Source of the DNA: DATKUK01 sp035530655
GTDB lineage: Bacteria > Planctomycetota > Phycisphaerae > UBA1845 > DATKUK01
Direction: 5' to 3'
Assembly: GCA_035530655.1 (NCBI GenBank)
Contig: DATKUK010000039.1
Location: forward strand, 1 to 64,000
DNA: 64,000 nucleotides
Below the pieces are notes generated by a model. The model saw nothing but the letters and a program-made list of their open reading frames with translations. It had not been told where the DNA came from and did not search any database. The translations under genes were made by a program, and so were the position numbers. Position 1 is the first letter of the stretch, and the number at the start of each line of letters is the position of its first letter. Below are positions 35,466-43,348 of the stretch, in pieces.

Positions 35466-36388
35466 ATCGCCTCCGCCGAGATGCGTGGATCGAGCCAGGT
35501 GTAGGCGATATCCACGAGCAGGTTGAACAACACGATCAGGCCCGCGTAGACGGTGACGGCGGCCAGGATGAGCATCTGGTCGCGGTTGATCACGCCGTTG
35601 ACAAAGTGCAGGCCCAGGCCGGGCACGTTGAACACTTTTTCGATCACGAACGAGCCGGTCAGCACGGCCGCCGCCGCCGGTCCGAGGAAGCTCAGAACCG
35701 GCAGGAACGCCACGCGCAAGGCATGTTTGAGCACCACCTGCGACTCGCTCAGCCCTTTGGCGCGTGCGGTCCGCAGGAAGTCGCTGGACAAGACGTCGAT
35801 CATGCCCAGTCGCGTCAGCCGGGCGATGTAGGCCATAAACGGCAGGGCAAGAGTGACGGCCGGCAGCACGAGCTGCGCGGGCGTGCCCCAGCCGCCGGGC
35901 GGGAACAGCCGGACCCACACCGCCAGGAGGATCAGCAGCCCCGCACCGATCACGAACGTCGGCACGCTGATGCCGACGACCGCCACGCCCAGCGTCAGGT
36001 AGTCCCACACGGTGTGCCGTCGCACCGCGCCGATCACGCCGAGCCCCACCCCCGCAAACAGGGCGATCAGCAAGGCGAGTGAGCCCAGTGCAGCCGATAC
36101 GGGCAGACTGTGACGGACGATCTGGTTGCAGGTCCAGTCGCGGTAGTGCAGGCTTTGACCCAAGTCGCCATGAAGCAGGCCGGTCAGATACCGCCAGTAG
36201 AACTGCCAGTTGTCCTCCATGCCGTATCGCTGACGCAGCCCCATCTCGATGACCGGTGAGAGGTTTCGGCCTCCCTCGTGCTCGAAGGGATTGCCCGGCA
36301 CGGATACCACCATTACAAACGTGATGGTGTACACCGCCCATAGGATCAGCGGCGCCTGGACCAGACGCGACCCGATCCGCCGGATCAT
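35462..36388 (-). CDS. Peptide ABC permease OppB-type, set 2
   Basis: 308 residues. OppB-type N-terminus (MIRRIGSRLVQAPLILWAVY), six membrane helices, and EAA loop FLRTARAKGLSESQVVLKHA. The ATG overlaps the stop of the set 2 binding protein (ATGA), and its own stop overlaps the set 2 OppC start, so the three are tightly coupled. Confidence 0.91.
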   Translation of the reverse strand: MIRRIGSRLVQAPLILWAVYTITFVMVVSVPGNPFEHEGGRNLSPVIEMGLRQRYGMEDNWQFYWRYLTGLLHGDLGQSLHYRDWTCNQIVRHSLPVSAALGSLALLIALFAGVGLGVIGAVRRHTVWDYLTLGVAVVGISVPTFVIGAGLLILLAVWVRLFPPGGWGTPAQLVLPAVTLALPFMAYIARLTRLGMIDVLSSDFLRTARAKGLSESQVVLKHALRVAFLPVLSFLGPAAAAVLTGSFVIEKVFNVPGLGLHFVNGVINRDQMLILAAVTVYAGLIVLFNLLVDIAYTWLDPRISAEAI

Positions 36389-38166
36389 GGCGACACCTCG
36401 ACGTACTTGAGCATGGTCATCATTCGTGGGGTCAGGTGCAGATTGGCGACGCGATCGGGGTCGAGGGCGAAGATGTTGACGTAGTAGTAGAGCGGCAGCA
36501 GCGGCAGGGCGTCGTTGACCAGGTAGCGCTCGACCTCGGCGAGTTTGGCCAGTCGCATCTCGGGTGTCGGCTGGCGCTCGGCCTCGTCGAGCATGCCGTC
36601 GTACGTCCGGTCGCGGAAGTGCGAGTCGTTGTTGCCGTTTTCGCTCTGGAACATCTCCAGGAACGTGGTGGGGTCGCCATAGTCGCCGTACCAGCTTGCC
36701 CGACAGACCACGTAGCGGGCGTTCTTTTTGTCCTCGCGGAAGAGCTTGACTTCGATGCCGCGGATGGCGGTTTTTACGCCGAGGTTGGTCTCCCACATTT
36801 TACAGATGGCCTCGGCGATCTGACCGTGGTTGAAGCCTGTGTTGAACAGCACCTCGACCACGGGAAAGTTCGACATGTCGGTCCAGCCCGCTTCAGCCAG
36901 CAGTTCTCTGGCGCGGACGGGGTCGTAGCTCAGACCCTCTACCGCTGGATAGTTGGGGATCGAGCGGGGCGGGATGAAGGTGTCGGCCGGCAGGTTTCCG
37001 CGGCGAATCACGCGATCGACCAGTTGCTGCTTGTCGACCGCCAGCGCGAACGCCTGGCGCACGCGTCGGTCGTACCACGGGTTGTCCGTGCCGTCGGGCA
37101 GCTTGGGCTCGCAGTTGAAGTTGTAGAAGTAGGTGCCGAAGGCGGGGAAGGCGTGGATGTCGCGCCGCGTTGGTGTGGCCACATGGCGGCTGCTCGCGCC
37201 GTTCAAGGCGCCGGGCATGGGCGAGATCGAGCGGCGGATCAGTTCGGGGGCGTAGTCCATGTCGAGGCTGCTGAGCCAATCGACCGCGCCCGCGGAGTAC
37301 ATCAGCCAGGCCGTGTTGGCATCCTCCACGTCGAGCATCTGGATGGTGTTGAGCTTGACGGCCTGGCGGTCCCAATAGTGGGGGTTTCGCTCGAGCTTGA
37401 TAGAGCGGCGGAAGAGCCACTCGGTCATCACAAACGGACCATTGAAGTGCGTGTTGTACGGCTTGGTCCACTGCTCGTCGTAGTAGATCAGGCCTGTGTC
37501 GCCTACGACCTTGAACCGCTCGACGCTCTGCCGATGCACGGGCAGAAAGGTGCTAAAGGCGCAGAGATCGAGAAAGTAGGCCACCGGTCGTTTGAGCGTG
37601 ACGCGCAGCGTCTTCTCATCGATTACGCCCATGCCGACGCTCTGCCAGCGTGCATCGGCCTCCCGCAGGTGCATGTCTCGCTCGACGATCCGCTGGTCGG
37701 CCGGCAATCGGCTGATGCGCTCGACGTTCTCGTATCGCCAAGCGACGTATGCTTCCACGCCTTCGATGAGGTTGAAGAAGAAGGCGTAGTCGGCGCTGGT
37801 TCCCGGCTCGACGGCGCGGCGCCAGGCGTACGCGAAGTCGTGAGCGGTTACAGGGTCGCCGTTGCTCCAGCGCGCCTCCGGGCGGATGCGAAAGGTGTAG
37901 GTCCGTCCGTCCGAGGAGATCTCGGCCGGCAGCGAGGAGGCTGGAATCGGCTCGGTGGTGACGGGATGGTAGCTGTAGAGCCCTTCCCACACGGTCAGGG
38001 CCAGCCGAATGTCCTGCATCCAACTCATTGCGGCCGGGTCGAGGGTGGCTATCGTGCCGCGATTGACGAAGACGAAGTCAGCCCGCGGGTGCTTCACGGC
38101 TGCGCCGGCCAGCAGCCATGTCAGCGCCAACGCCGCAACGACGACAGTGACCACATATTTGGCCAT
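36385..38166 (-). CDS. OppA-type substrate-binding protein, set 2
   Basis: 593 residues of the SBP_bac_5 family with segments typical of OppA: TIATLDPAAMSWMQDIR, RTYTFRIRPEARWSNGDPVT, AHDFAYAWRRAVEP, VRQAFALAVDKQQLV and PLLPLYYYVNIF. The N-terminal hydrophobic stretch (about 3-23) lacks a lipobox Cys, so unlike set 1 it is either freely periplasmic or held by an uncleaved helix. It is the first transporter gene, just downstream of a hairpin. Confidence 0.9.
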   Translation of the reverse strand: MAKYVVTVVVAALALTWLLAGAAVKHPRADFVFVNRGTIATLDPAAMSWMQDIRLALTVWEGLYSYHPVTTEPIPASSLPAEISSDGRTYTFRIRPEARWSNGDPVTAHDFAYAWRRAVEPGTSADYAFFFNLIEGVEAYVAWRYENVERISRLPADQRIVERDMHLREADARWQSVGMGVIDEKTLRVTLKRPVAYFLDLCAFSTFLPVHRQSVERFKVVGDTGLIYYDEQWTKPYNTHFNGPFVMTEWLFRRSIKLERNPHYWDRQAVKLNTIQMLDVEDANTAWLMYSAGAVDWLSSLDMDYAPELIRRSISPMPGALNGASSRHVATPTRRDIHAFPAFGTYFYNFNCEPKLPDGTDNPWYDRRVRQAFALAVDKQQLVDRVIRRGNLPADTFIPPRSIPNYPAVEGLSYDPVRARELLAEAGWTDMSNFPVVEVLFNTGFNHGQIAEAICKMWETNLGVKTAIRGIEVKLFREDKKNARYVVCRASWYGDYGDPTTFLEMFQSENGNNDSHFRDRTYDGMLDEAERQPTPEMRLAKLAEVERYLVNDALPLLPLYYYVNIFALDPDRVANLHLTPRMMTMLKYVEVSP

Positions 38167-38193
38167 GGTTCGTCGACCTGCGCGGGCCCAAAA

Positions 38194-38218
38194 CGTGTGG
38201 TCGGATAGTCACCACACG
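38194..38218 (-). terminator. Hairpin terminator or attenuator before the opp operon
   Basis: An 8-bp perfect stem (CGTGTGGT and ACCACACG on both strands) with a nine-base loop, followed by TTTTGGG on the minus strand. It lies 36 bases past the stop of the 373-residue gene and 28 bases before the OppA start. No promoter was found between it and OppA, so partial read-through (attenuation) is possible. Confidence 0.55.
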
Positions 38219-38253
38219 GTTGTGACCGGCCGATCCGCACTTGAGTAACTTCG

Positions 38254-39375
38254 TCAGGACGCCGGCTGGGTGGTTGCAGGCTGTCCGCCGAGCGGCGCGA
38301 GGCCCGCCCCGCGGGGTAGCTGGAACACCTGGTTCAGCAGCCCCTCCTGCTGGGATGAGCCGATCCACTTGGCCAGTTCGGCTCGCGCCTGATCGAGTTC
38401 ACCGGCCTTGAGCCTCGCCAGCACGTCGGGCGTTGCCGCCGCACCGGTCGGCCGGACAGCTTGGCGCAGAGTCGCTTCGGCCTGCTCGACCAGCAGAGCG
38501 TCGACGCGCCGCGCGGGCGACTCGGCGTCGTCCTGCGCAAATCGTCGTAGAGCGTGATAGAGGATCTGAGCCACGGGCTGAATTCCTTGCCGACGGGTAT
38601 CGTCACCAACCTGCCCGATCAGTCCGGCCAGCACCTGCATTCCGGCAATTTCAGCTTCGACGGGCGAGCGATCCTCGGCTGCGTGCCACTTGATTCGAGC
38701 GGTAAGCGCCGACACGGTTGCCCGATACGCCTGCTCCAGCAGGGCGGCGCTGGTGGCCACGTCGCGCAGGTTCAACGCCTTATACATCTGTTTCGCAGCC
38801 ACCGTGTTGGGTTCGCTACCGGCGGCGTTTTGCAGATCGGCGAGCACGTCAGCGACCTGGGGACTGGCGGACACATCGCGTCGCAAGTTCGTCAGCCCCG
38901 TTGCCGCCCAGAAGCGGGCCACGACGTACGGCGAACCGAGCATCCGTCGAAGTGCAGGGATCATCGGTGCGGTCGCCTGCCTGGCCAGGAACATCGACAT
39001 CATGAGCGCGGCCTGAGGTCCGGTCTGTGGCTGACTTAACGGGGTAAGGAAAGCCTGAGCGCACTGCTCGAGGAACGCGGCCTGAAAAACGCCGGTGCCG
39101 CCGGTGTACGCATCGGTAAATATTCTAGCTGCCTGACGCGCCTGGCGGGCATCTTCGGCATTGAGCAGATCGGGCAGTTGCTGCTGGATCCATCGCTGGA
39201 TGGTCTGGAGTTGATCGGCGCTCAGGTTTGTCGCGGCTTTGAGGCGGGCAAACTCGGTATCCTGACCGAGCGCCCACTGCGCCGGCCCGCCGGCGATCAA
39301 TACAGCCGCGACCACGCCCGGTCGCCACCCTCCCTGCCAATGCCGGCGACGTCCAAACTTGGTTGCCTGTTGCAC
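38254..39375 (-). CDS. Exported alpha-helical protein of unknown function
   Basis: 373 residues, not recognised. A basic N-terminus and hydrophobic stretch (about 20-38, ending PAQWALGQ) look like a signal peptide. The rest is mainly helical and Ala/Gln/Arg-rich, with segments such as ARFWAATGLTNLRRD that recall HEAT-like helical repeats. The C-terminus is disordered (Pro/Thr/Gln). GTG start at 39375 has GGAG nine bases upstream. It precedes the peptide transporter on the same strand, but a terminator-like hairpin separates them, so a functional link is uncertain. Confidence 0.65.
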   Translation of the reverse strand: MQQATKFGRRRHWQGGWRPGVVAAVLIAGGPAQWALGQDTEFARLKAATNLSADQLQTIQRWIQQQLPDLLNAEDARQARQAARIFTDAYTGGTGVFQAAFLEQCAQAFLTPLSQPQTGPQAALMMSMFLARQATAPMIPALRRMLGSPYVVARFWAATGLTNLRRDVSASPQVADVLADLQNAAGSEPNTVAAKQMYKALNLRDVATSAALLEQAYRATVSALTARIKWHAAEDRSPVEAEIAGMQVLAGLIGQVGDDTRRQGIQPVAQILYHALRRFAQDDAESPARRVDALLVEQAEATLRQAVRPTGAAATPDVLARLKAGELDQARAELAKWIGSSQQEGLLNQVFQLPRGAGLAPLGGQPATTQPAS

Positions 39376-39604
39376 TAGCGGCTCTCCGAAGCCTCAGTTC
39401 CGATCTCGTGTGCGCAACCACGACCGCCACCCTTCACGCGGCGTGGCGGAACGAACGCTATCACCGCCCTGTGGGCATGTCAAGCGCAGGAAGGCGCCAT
39501 GCGGCTCCGCGCGAACGTCGGCGGATATACCTCCGCGTCGGGCAGACAACACGCGACGTGCGGGCTCGGGTGCGCCTGCGGGCGGACGGCTCCGTCGAGG
39601 CTCA

Positions 39605-39633
39605 TTGACGAGGCATGCGTGTGCAGCTATCGT
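39605..39633 (+). promoter_or_regulatory. Promoter of the SDR-flavoprotein-ATR operon
   Basis: TTGACG (39605-39610), 17-base spacer, TATCGT (39628-39633). Expected start site near 39640, giving a leader of about 32 bases that contains the GGGGAG ribosome-binding site. Confidence 0.65.
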
Positions 39634-39671
39634 GCTTAACACCGGGCCGAAGGTGATCCGGGGAGTAGACT

Positions 39672-40490
39672 ATGGCGCAAACGGGTGGTCCGACTCAGGA
39701 CCGGTCACGCGGGGTTGCCCTGGTGACCGGGGCGGCGAGGGGCATCGGGCGGGGCATCGCCCTGGAGCTGGCTGGGGCTGGATATCACGTGGGCATCGAC
39801 GACGTGGGAATTGACGCCGGGCAGTCGGGCGATGGGGCCCACGAGGTCAGAGCCCAGGTGGAGCGGCTTGGGCGTCGGGCGATCGTGGTCGATGCGGACG
39901 TTTCCAAGGCGGTTGATCGACAGCGGCTGCTCACCACCGTGACCGAGCAGTTGGGCCCGGTCGATTTGCTCGTGAACAATGCGGGCGTGGCGCCGCGCCG
40001 GCGATTGGACATCCTCGAAACCTCTGAAGAAAGTTACGATCGGTTGATGGACATCAACCTGCGAGGGCCGTTTTTCCTGACGCAGTTGGTGGCCCGGCAG
40101 ATGGTCGAGCGGCGAGAGCGAGGCCAGGACGGCCGGATGGCGATTGTGTTCATCTCGTCGGTCTCGGCGTATGCTTCCAGTCCCTCGCGCGGGGAGTACT
40201 GCCTGAGCAAGGCGGGCGTGAGCATGGCGCGGGCGCTGTTCGCCGATCGCCTGTCGGCCCACGAAATAGGCGTATACGAGATCCGGCCGGGCATCATCGA
40301 CACCGCCATGACCGCGGCGGTCAAGGACAAGTACGACAAACTCATCGCCGAGGGACTGCTGCCGCAGAAGCGGTGGGGCACACCTCAGGACGTCGGCAAG
40401 GCAGTGGGCGCCATCGCGATGGGCTATCTGGACTATTCGACGGGGCAGGTCATCGAGGTGGGCGGCGGTTTCGGGCTGCGGAGACTCTAG
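39672..40490 (+). CDS. Short-chain dehydrogenase/reductase
   Basis: 272 residues, classical SDR with cofactor motif TGAARGIGRG, NNAG (LLVNNAGVA), catalytic Ser in ISSVSAY and the YxxxK motif (EYCLSKAG). Closest in style to 3-oxoacyl-ACP-reductase-like SDRs, many of which actually act on sugars or polyols. Acidic residues after beta-2 (GIDDVGID) favour NAD over NADP. The stop lies three bases before the flavoprotein start, so the two probably act in one pathway. Confidence 0.88.
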   Translation: MAQTGGPTQDRSRGVALVTGAARGIGRGIALELAGAGYHVGIDDVGIDAGQSGDGAHEVRAQVERLGRRAIVVDADVSKAVDRQRLLTTVTEQLGPVDLLVNNAGVAPRRRLDILETSEESYDRLMDINLRGPFFLTQLVARQMVERRERGQDGRMAIVFISSVSAYASSPSRGEYCLSKAGVSMARALFADRLSAHEIGVYEIRPGIIDTAMTAAVKDKYDKLIAEGLLPQKRWGTPQDVGKAVGAIAMGYLDYSTGQVIEVGGGFGLRRL

Positions 40491-40493
40491 GTC

Positions 40494-42575
40494 ATGATGC
40501 CACAAAGCCGGATCCAGGTGGGCAGGTTGACGCTTCCGGTCTACTCGCTGAACACGCTGGTGGTGGGCAGCGGTGCAGCAGGCCTGAATTGTGCCGACCA
40601 CTTGGTGCGATACATGGAGCAATCTGGCCTGTCCGATGCTTCCGATCGTGTAGCCGTCGTCACTGACCGGCTCGGCGCGGGCACCAGTCATAACAGTGGA
40701 TCGGACAAGCAGACCTACTATCGGTTGGGCGTGTGCGGAGATACGTCGGATACGCCCCTCGACCTGGCCCACACACTCGCCGACGGGGGGTGCATGCACG
40801 GCGACATCGCCCTGTGCGAAGCCGAGAACTCGGCGAGGGAGTTCTATCACCTGGTCGAGAACGGCGTTCCGTTTCCGCACGACGGTCGAGGCATGTTCGT
40901 CGGCTACAAGACCGATCACGATCCCCGGCAGCGGGCGACGTCGGCGGGACCGTGGACCAGTCGCTACATGGTGCGATGTGCGGCCGGGCAACTCAAGCGC
41001 CACGGCGTAACGATCTTCGAAGGACACGAACTCGTGGCGCTGTTGACGGCGCCTTATGACGGGTCAGGTATTGACGGGCAGGAGAGCGTTTCGCGTCGCT
41101 GCATCGGCGCGCTGACGGTCGACCGATCGGCTGCGGGCGAACCTGGCTACGGCCTGACGGTCTGGAACTGCCAAAACGTGGTGGTCGCCACGGGCGGCCC
41201 CGGCGCGATGTACAAGGTCAGCGTCTATCCGCAAGGGCAGATGGGCTCGCACGGGCTACTGTTCGAGATCGGTTGTGTGGCCCACAATCTCACCGAGTCG
41301 CAGTTCGGCCTGGCCAGCATCCGCCCGCGCTGGAATGTCTCCGGGACGTACCAGCAGGTGATCCCCAACTACTTCAGTACAGACGCCTCGGGCGGCGATA
41401 AGCAGTTCTTTATAAATCGCTACTTCGCGCGCGAGTCCGGGTCGCCCGAAGAGGCGATGCGGCAACTGGCGTCGAGTATTTTCCTGAAGGGATATCAATG
41501 GCCCTTTGACCCCGACCGGTGCGTGAAGTTTGGCAGCAGTCTGATCGACCTGGCGGTGCATAGTGAGGTTGTCCAAGGCCGACGTGTGTTCATGGATTTC
41601 CTGAACAACCCGGTGGCTGAAGAGGGCTTGGCGGAGTTCCGCCTCGACAATCTCGGCTCGGAAGCGACGCAATACCTGGAACGCAGCCGCGCGTTGCAGG
41701 CGCGTCCTATCGATCGCCTCGCCCATATGAATCAGCCGAGCATCGACCTGTACGCCGAGCTGGGCCTTGACATCACCACCGAGCCGCTGGAAGTTGCGGT
41801 CTGCAACCAACACTGCAACGGGGGCTTTAAGGTCAACCGTTGGTGGGAGACCAACGTCCATCGGCTTTTCTGCGTTGGGGAACTGGCCGGCACCCATGGG
41901 GTAAAACGTCCGGGCGGCTCGGCGCTGAACGCCACGCAGGTGGGCGGATTGCGGGCGGCGCAGTACATCGCGCACCGCCTGGCAGATGACCCGGCGGCAG
42001 CCGACGCCTTTGCCGCAGGCGCTCAGCCGCAGATTCGCGCGACGATCGATCGAGTTGAGAGGCTACTGACTCTTGGCGAGTCGGCCGGAAAAACCCCCGA
42101 GCAGCTGGAGGACGAAATCGGTCAACGTATGACCGAGAAGGGCGGATTCCTGCGGTCGGCGCGAGGGCTGGACGAGGGGGTCAACCAGGCCGAGCACCTC
42201 TACCGCGAGTTAAAAGAGCACGGCGTGAAGCTGGGCAAGCGCGAGCAGTGGCCCAGGGCGCTGCGAGCTGAGCACATGTGCCTGACGCATTGGGGGTATC
42301 TTGTGGCCATGCGAGAGCGCATCGAGCGCGGCGGCGGGTCGCGCGGCTCGCATCTGATACTGGATCCCATGGGCACGCCGATTCATCCGCTGCTGCCGCA
42401 GTGGCGGTTCCGCCCGGAGGACAGGACGCTGCGTGGTGTGGTGCTGGAGATCCAGTGGGGCGACGATGAGCGGTTTCATTTCTCCGTCCGGTCGGTTCGT
42501 CCGATTCCGCACAGCGACGCCTGGTTCGAAAACACGTGGAGCGCCTATCGCAGCGGGACGATCTATCAGGACTGA
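40494..42575 (+). CDS. FAD-dependent oxidoreductase (SdhA/FrdA-like)
   Basis: 693 residues (692 if the second of two adjacent ATGs is used). It has an N-terminal Rossmann FAD site (LVVGSGAAGLNCADHL), a middle region with NVVVATGGPGAMYK, and a C-terminal FAD-binding return (LFCVGELAGTHGVKRPGGSALNATQVGG). This places it in the fumarate reductase/aspartate oxidase/APS reductase superfamily. The covalent-FAD histidine motif of SdhA is absent (TSHNSGSDKQTYYRL instead), and CNQHCNGGFKVN replaces the usual substrate segment. No iron-sulfur partner is adjacent. It probably oxidises or reduces a small carbon compound together with the SDR. Confidence 0.82.
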   Translation: MMPQSRIQVGRLTLPVYSLNTLVVGSGAAGLNCADHLVRYMEQSGLSDASDRVAVVTDRLGAGTSHNSGSDKQTYYRLGVCGDTSDTPLDLAHTLADGGCMHGDIALCEAENSAREFYHLVENGVPFPHDGRGMFVGYKTDHDPRQRATSAGPWTSRYMVRCAAGQLKRHGVTIFEGHELVALLTAPYDGSGIDGQESVSRRCIGALTVDRSAAGEPGYGLTVWNCQNVVVATGGPGAMYKVSVYPQGQMGSHGLLFEIGCVAHNLTESQFGLASIRPRWNVSGTYQQVIPNYFSTDASGGDKQFFINRYFARESGSPEEAMRQLASSIFLKGYQWPFDPDRCVKFGSSLIDLAVHSEVVQGRRVFMDFLNNPVAEEGLAEFRLDNLGSEATQYLERSRALQARPIDRLAHMNQPSIDLYAELGLDITTEPLEVAVCNQHCNGGFKVNRWWETNVHRLFCVGELAGTHGVKRPGGSALNATQVGGLRAAQYIAHRLADDPAAADAFAAGAQPQIRATIDRVERLLTLGESAGKTPEQLEDEIGQRMTEKGGFLRSARGLDEGVNQAEHLYRELKEHGVKLGKREQWPRALRAEHMCLTHWGYLVAMRERIERGGGSRGSHLILDPMGTPIHPLLPQWRFRPEDRTLRGVVLEIQWGDDERFHFSVRSVRPIPHSDAWFENTWSAYRSGTIYQD

Positions 42576-42610
42576 AGGTTCGTGCAGCGCCGAGAACTAG
42601 CCGGGAAGCG

Positions 42611-43147
42611 ATGAACCTTTACACACGAACCGGTGACGACGGATCGACGCAACTGAGCGACGGTTCGCGGGTGCGCAAGGACGATCCGCGGCTGATCGCG
42701 CTAGGCACATTGGACGAGCTTAACGCTCACGTGGGCTTGGCGGCGGTTGCGTGCACGGACGCGTCTTTGCTCGAACAGCTCCGACAGGTGCAGCGCGAAC
42801 TGTTCGGCATCGGCTCGCTTTTGGCCCAACCCTCCGGTGAGTCACCCGTGGGGATCACGCACGAGGAGATCCAGCGGCTGGAAGGATGGATCGACGACAG
42901 CCAAGCCCGGCTGCCATCGTTGGATCGATTCATCCTGCCCGGCGAGAGCGAGTTGGGGGCCAGACTGCACGTCGCCCGGACGATCTGTCGTCGCGCCGAG
43001 CGGGCGGTGATCGCCATGGCCATGCTGAACCGCGTCCCGCAACTGGTTATCGTGTATCTGAATCGCCTGGCCGACCTGCTGTTCTCATGGGCCCGGCTGG
43101 GCGACCATCTTGCCGGACGTCAGGACGTTCCCTGGCAGGGGCAATAG
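42611..43147 (+). CDS. PduO-type cob(I)alamin adenosyltransferase
   Basis: 178 residues. It has the family start MNLYTRTGDDGSTQL, the ATP-binding TGD segment, LGTLDELNAHVGLA, and the C-terminal ARTICRRAERAVIAM helix followed by YLNRLADLLFSWAR. The enzyme transfers adenosyl from ATP to reduced cobalamin to make coenzyme B12. ATG 42611 follows GGGAAG. It sits 35 bases after the flavoprotein. No B12-dependent mutase or dehydratase is seen in the window. Confidence 0.93.
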   Translation: MNLYTRTGDDGSTQLSDGSRVRKDDPRLIALGTLDELNAHVGLAAVACTDASLLEQLRQVQRELFGIGSLLAQPSGESPVGITHEEIQRLEGWIDDSQARLPSLDRFILPGESELGARLHVARTICRRAERAVIAMAMLNRVPQLVIVYLNRLADLLFSWARLGDHLAGRQDVPWQGQ

Positions 43148-43348
43148 CGTCCCACAGGGTGGGTTCTCAGCCCGAACTGTCCGTCCCCACGTCGGACCTC
43201 CTGTTGACCATAATGAGCCTGGGGCTGGCGAACCGTGCGCTTGTGTATTAGTCTGTCTCGCCGATGGTGCTGCGGCGATGAAACATGCCCTCGCACACGT
43301 TCGCCGCGAATAAGGGTGGCAGGGGTCTGTCAAACAGGAGTGTGTCTC

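Noticed and set aside
36436..38208. 590-codon open frame on the plus strand
   Set aside because: It lies opposite the clear OppA-type binding protein and shows no family features.
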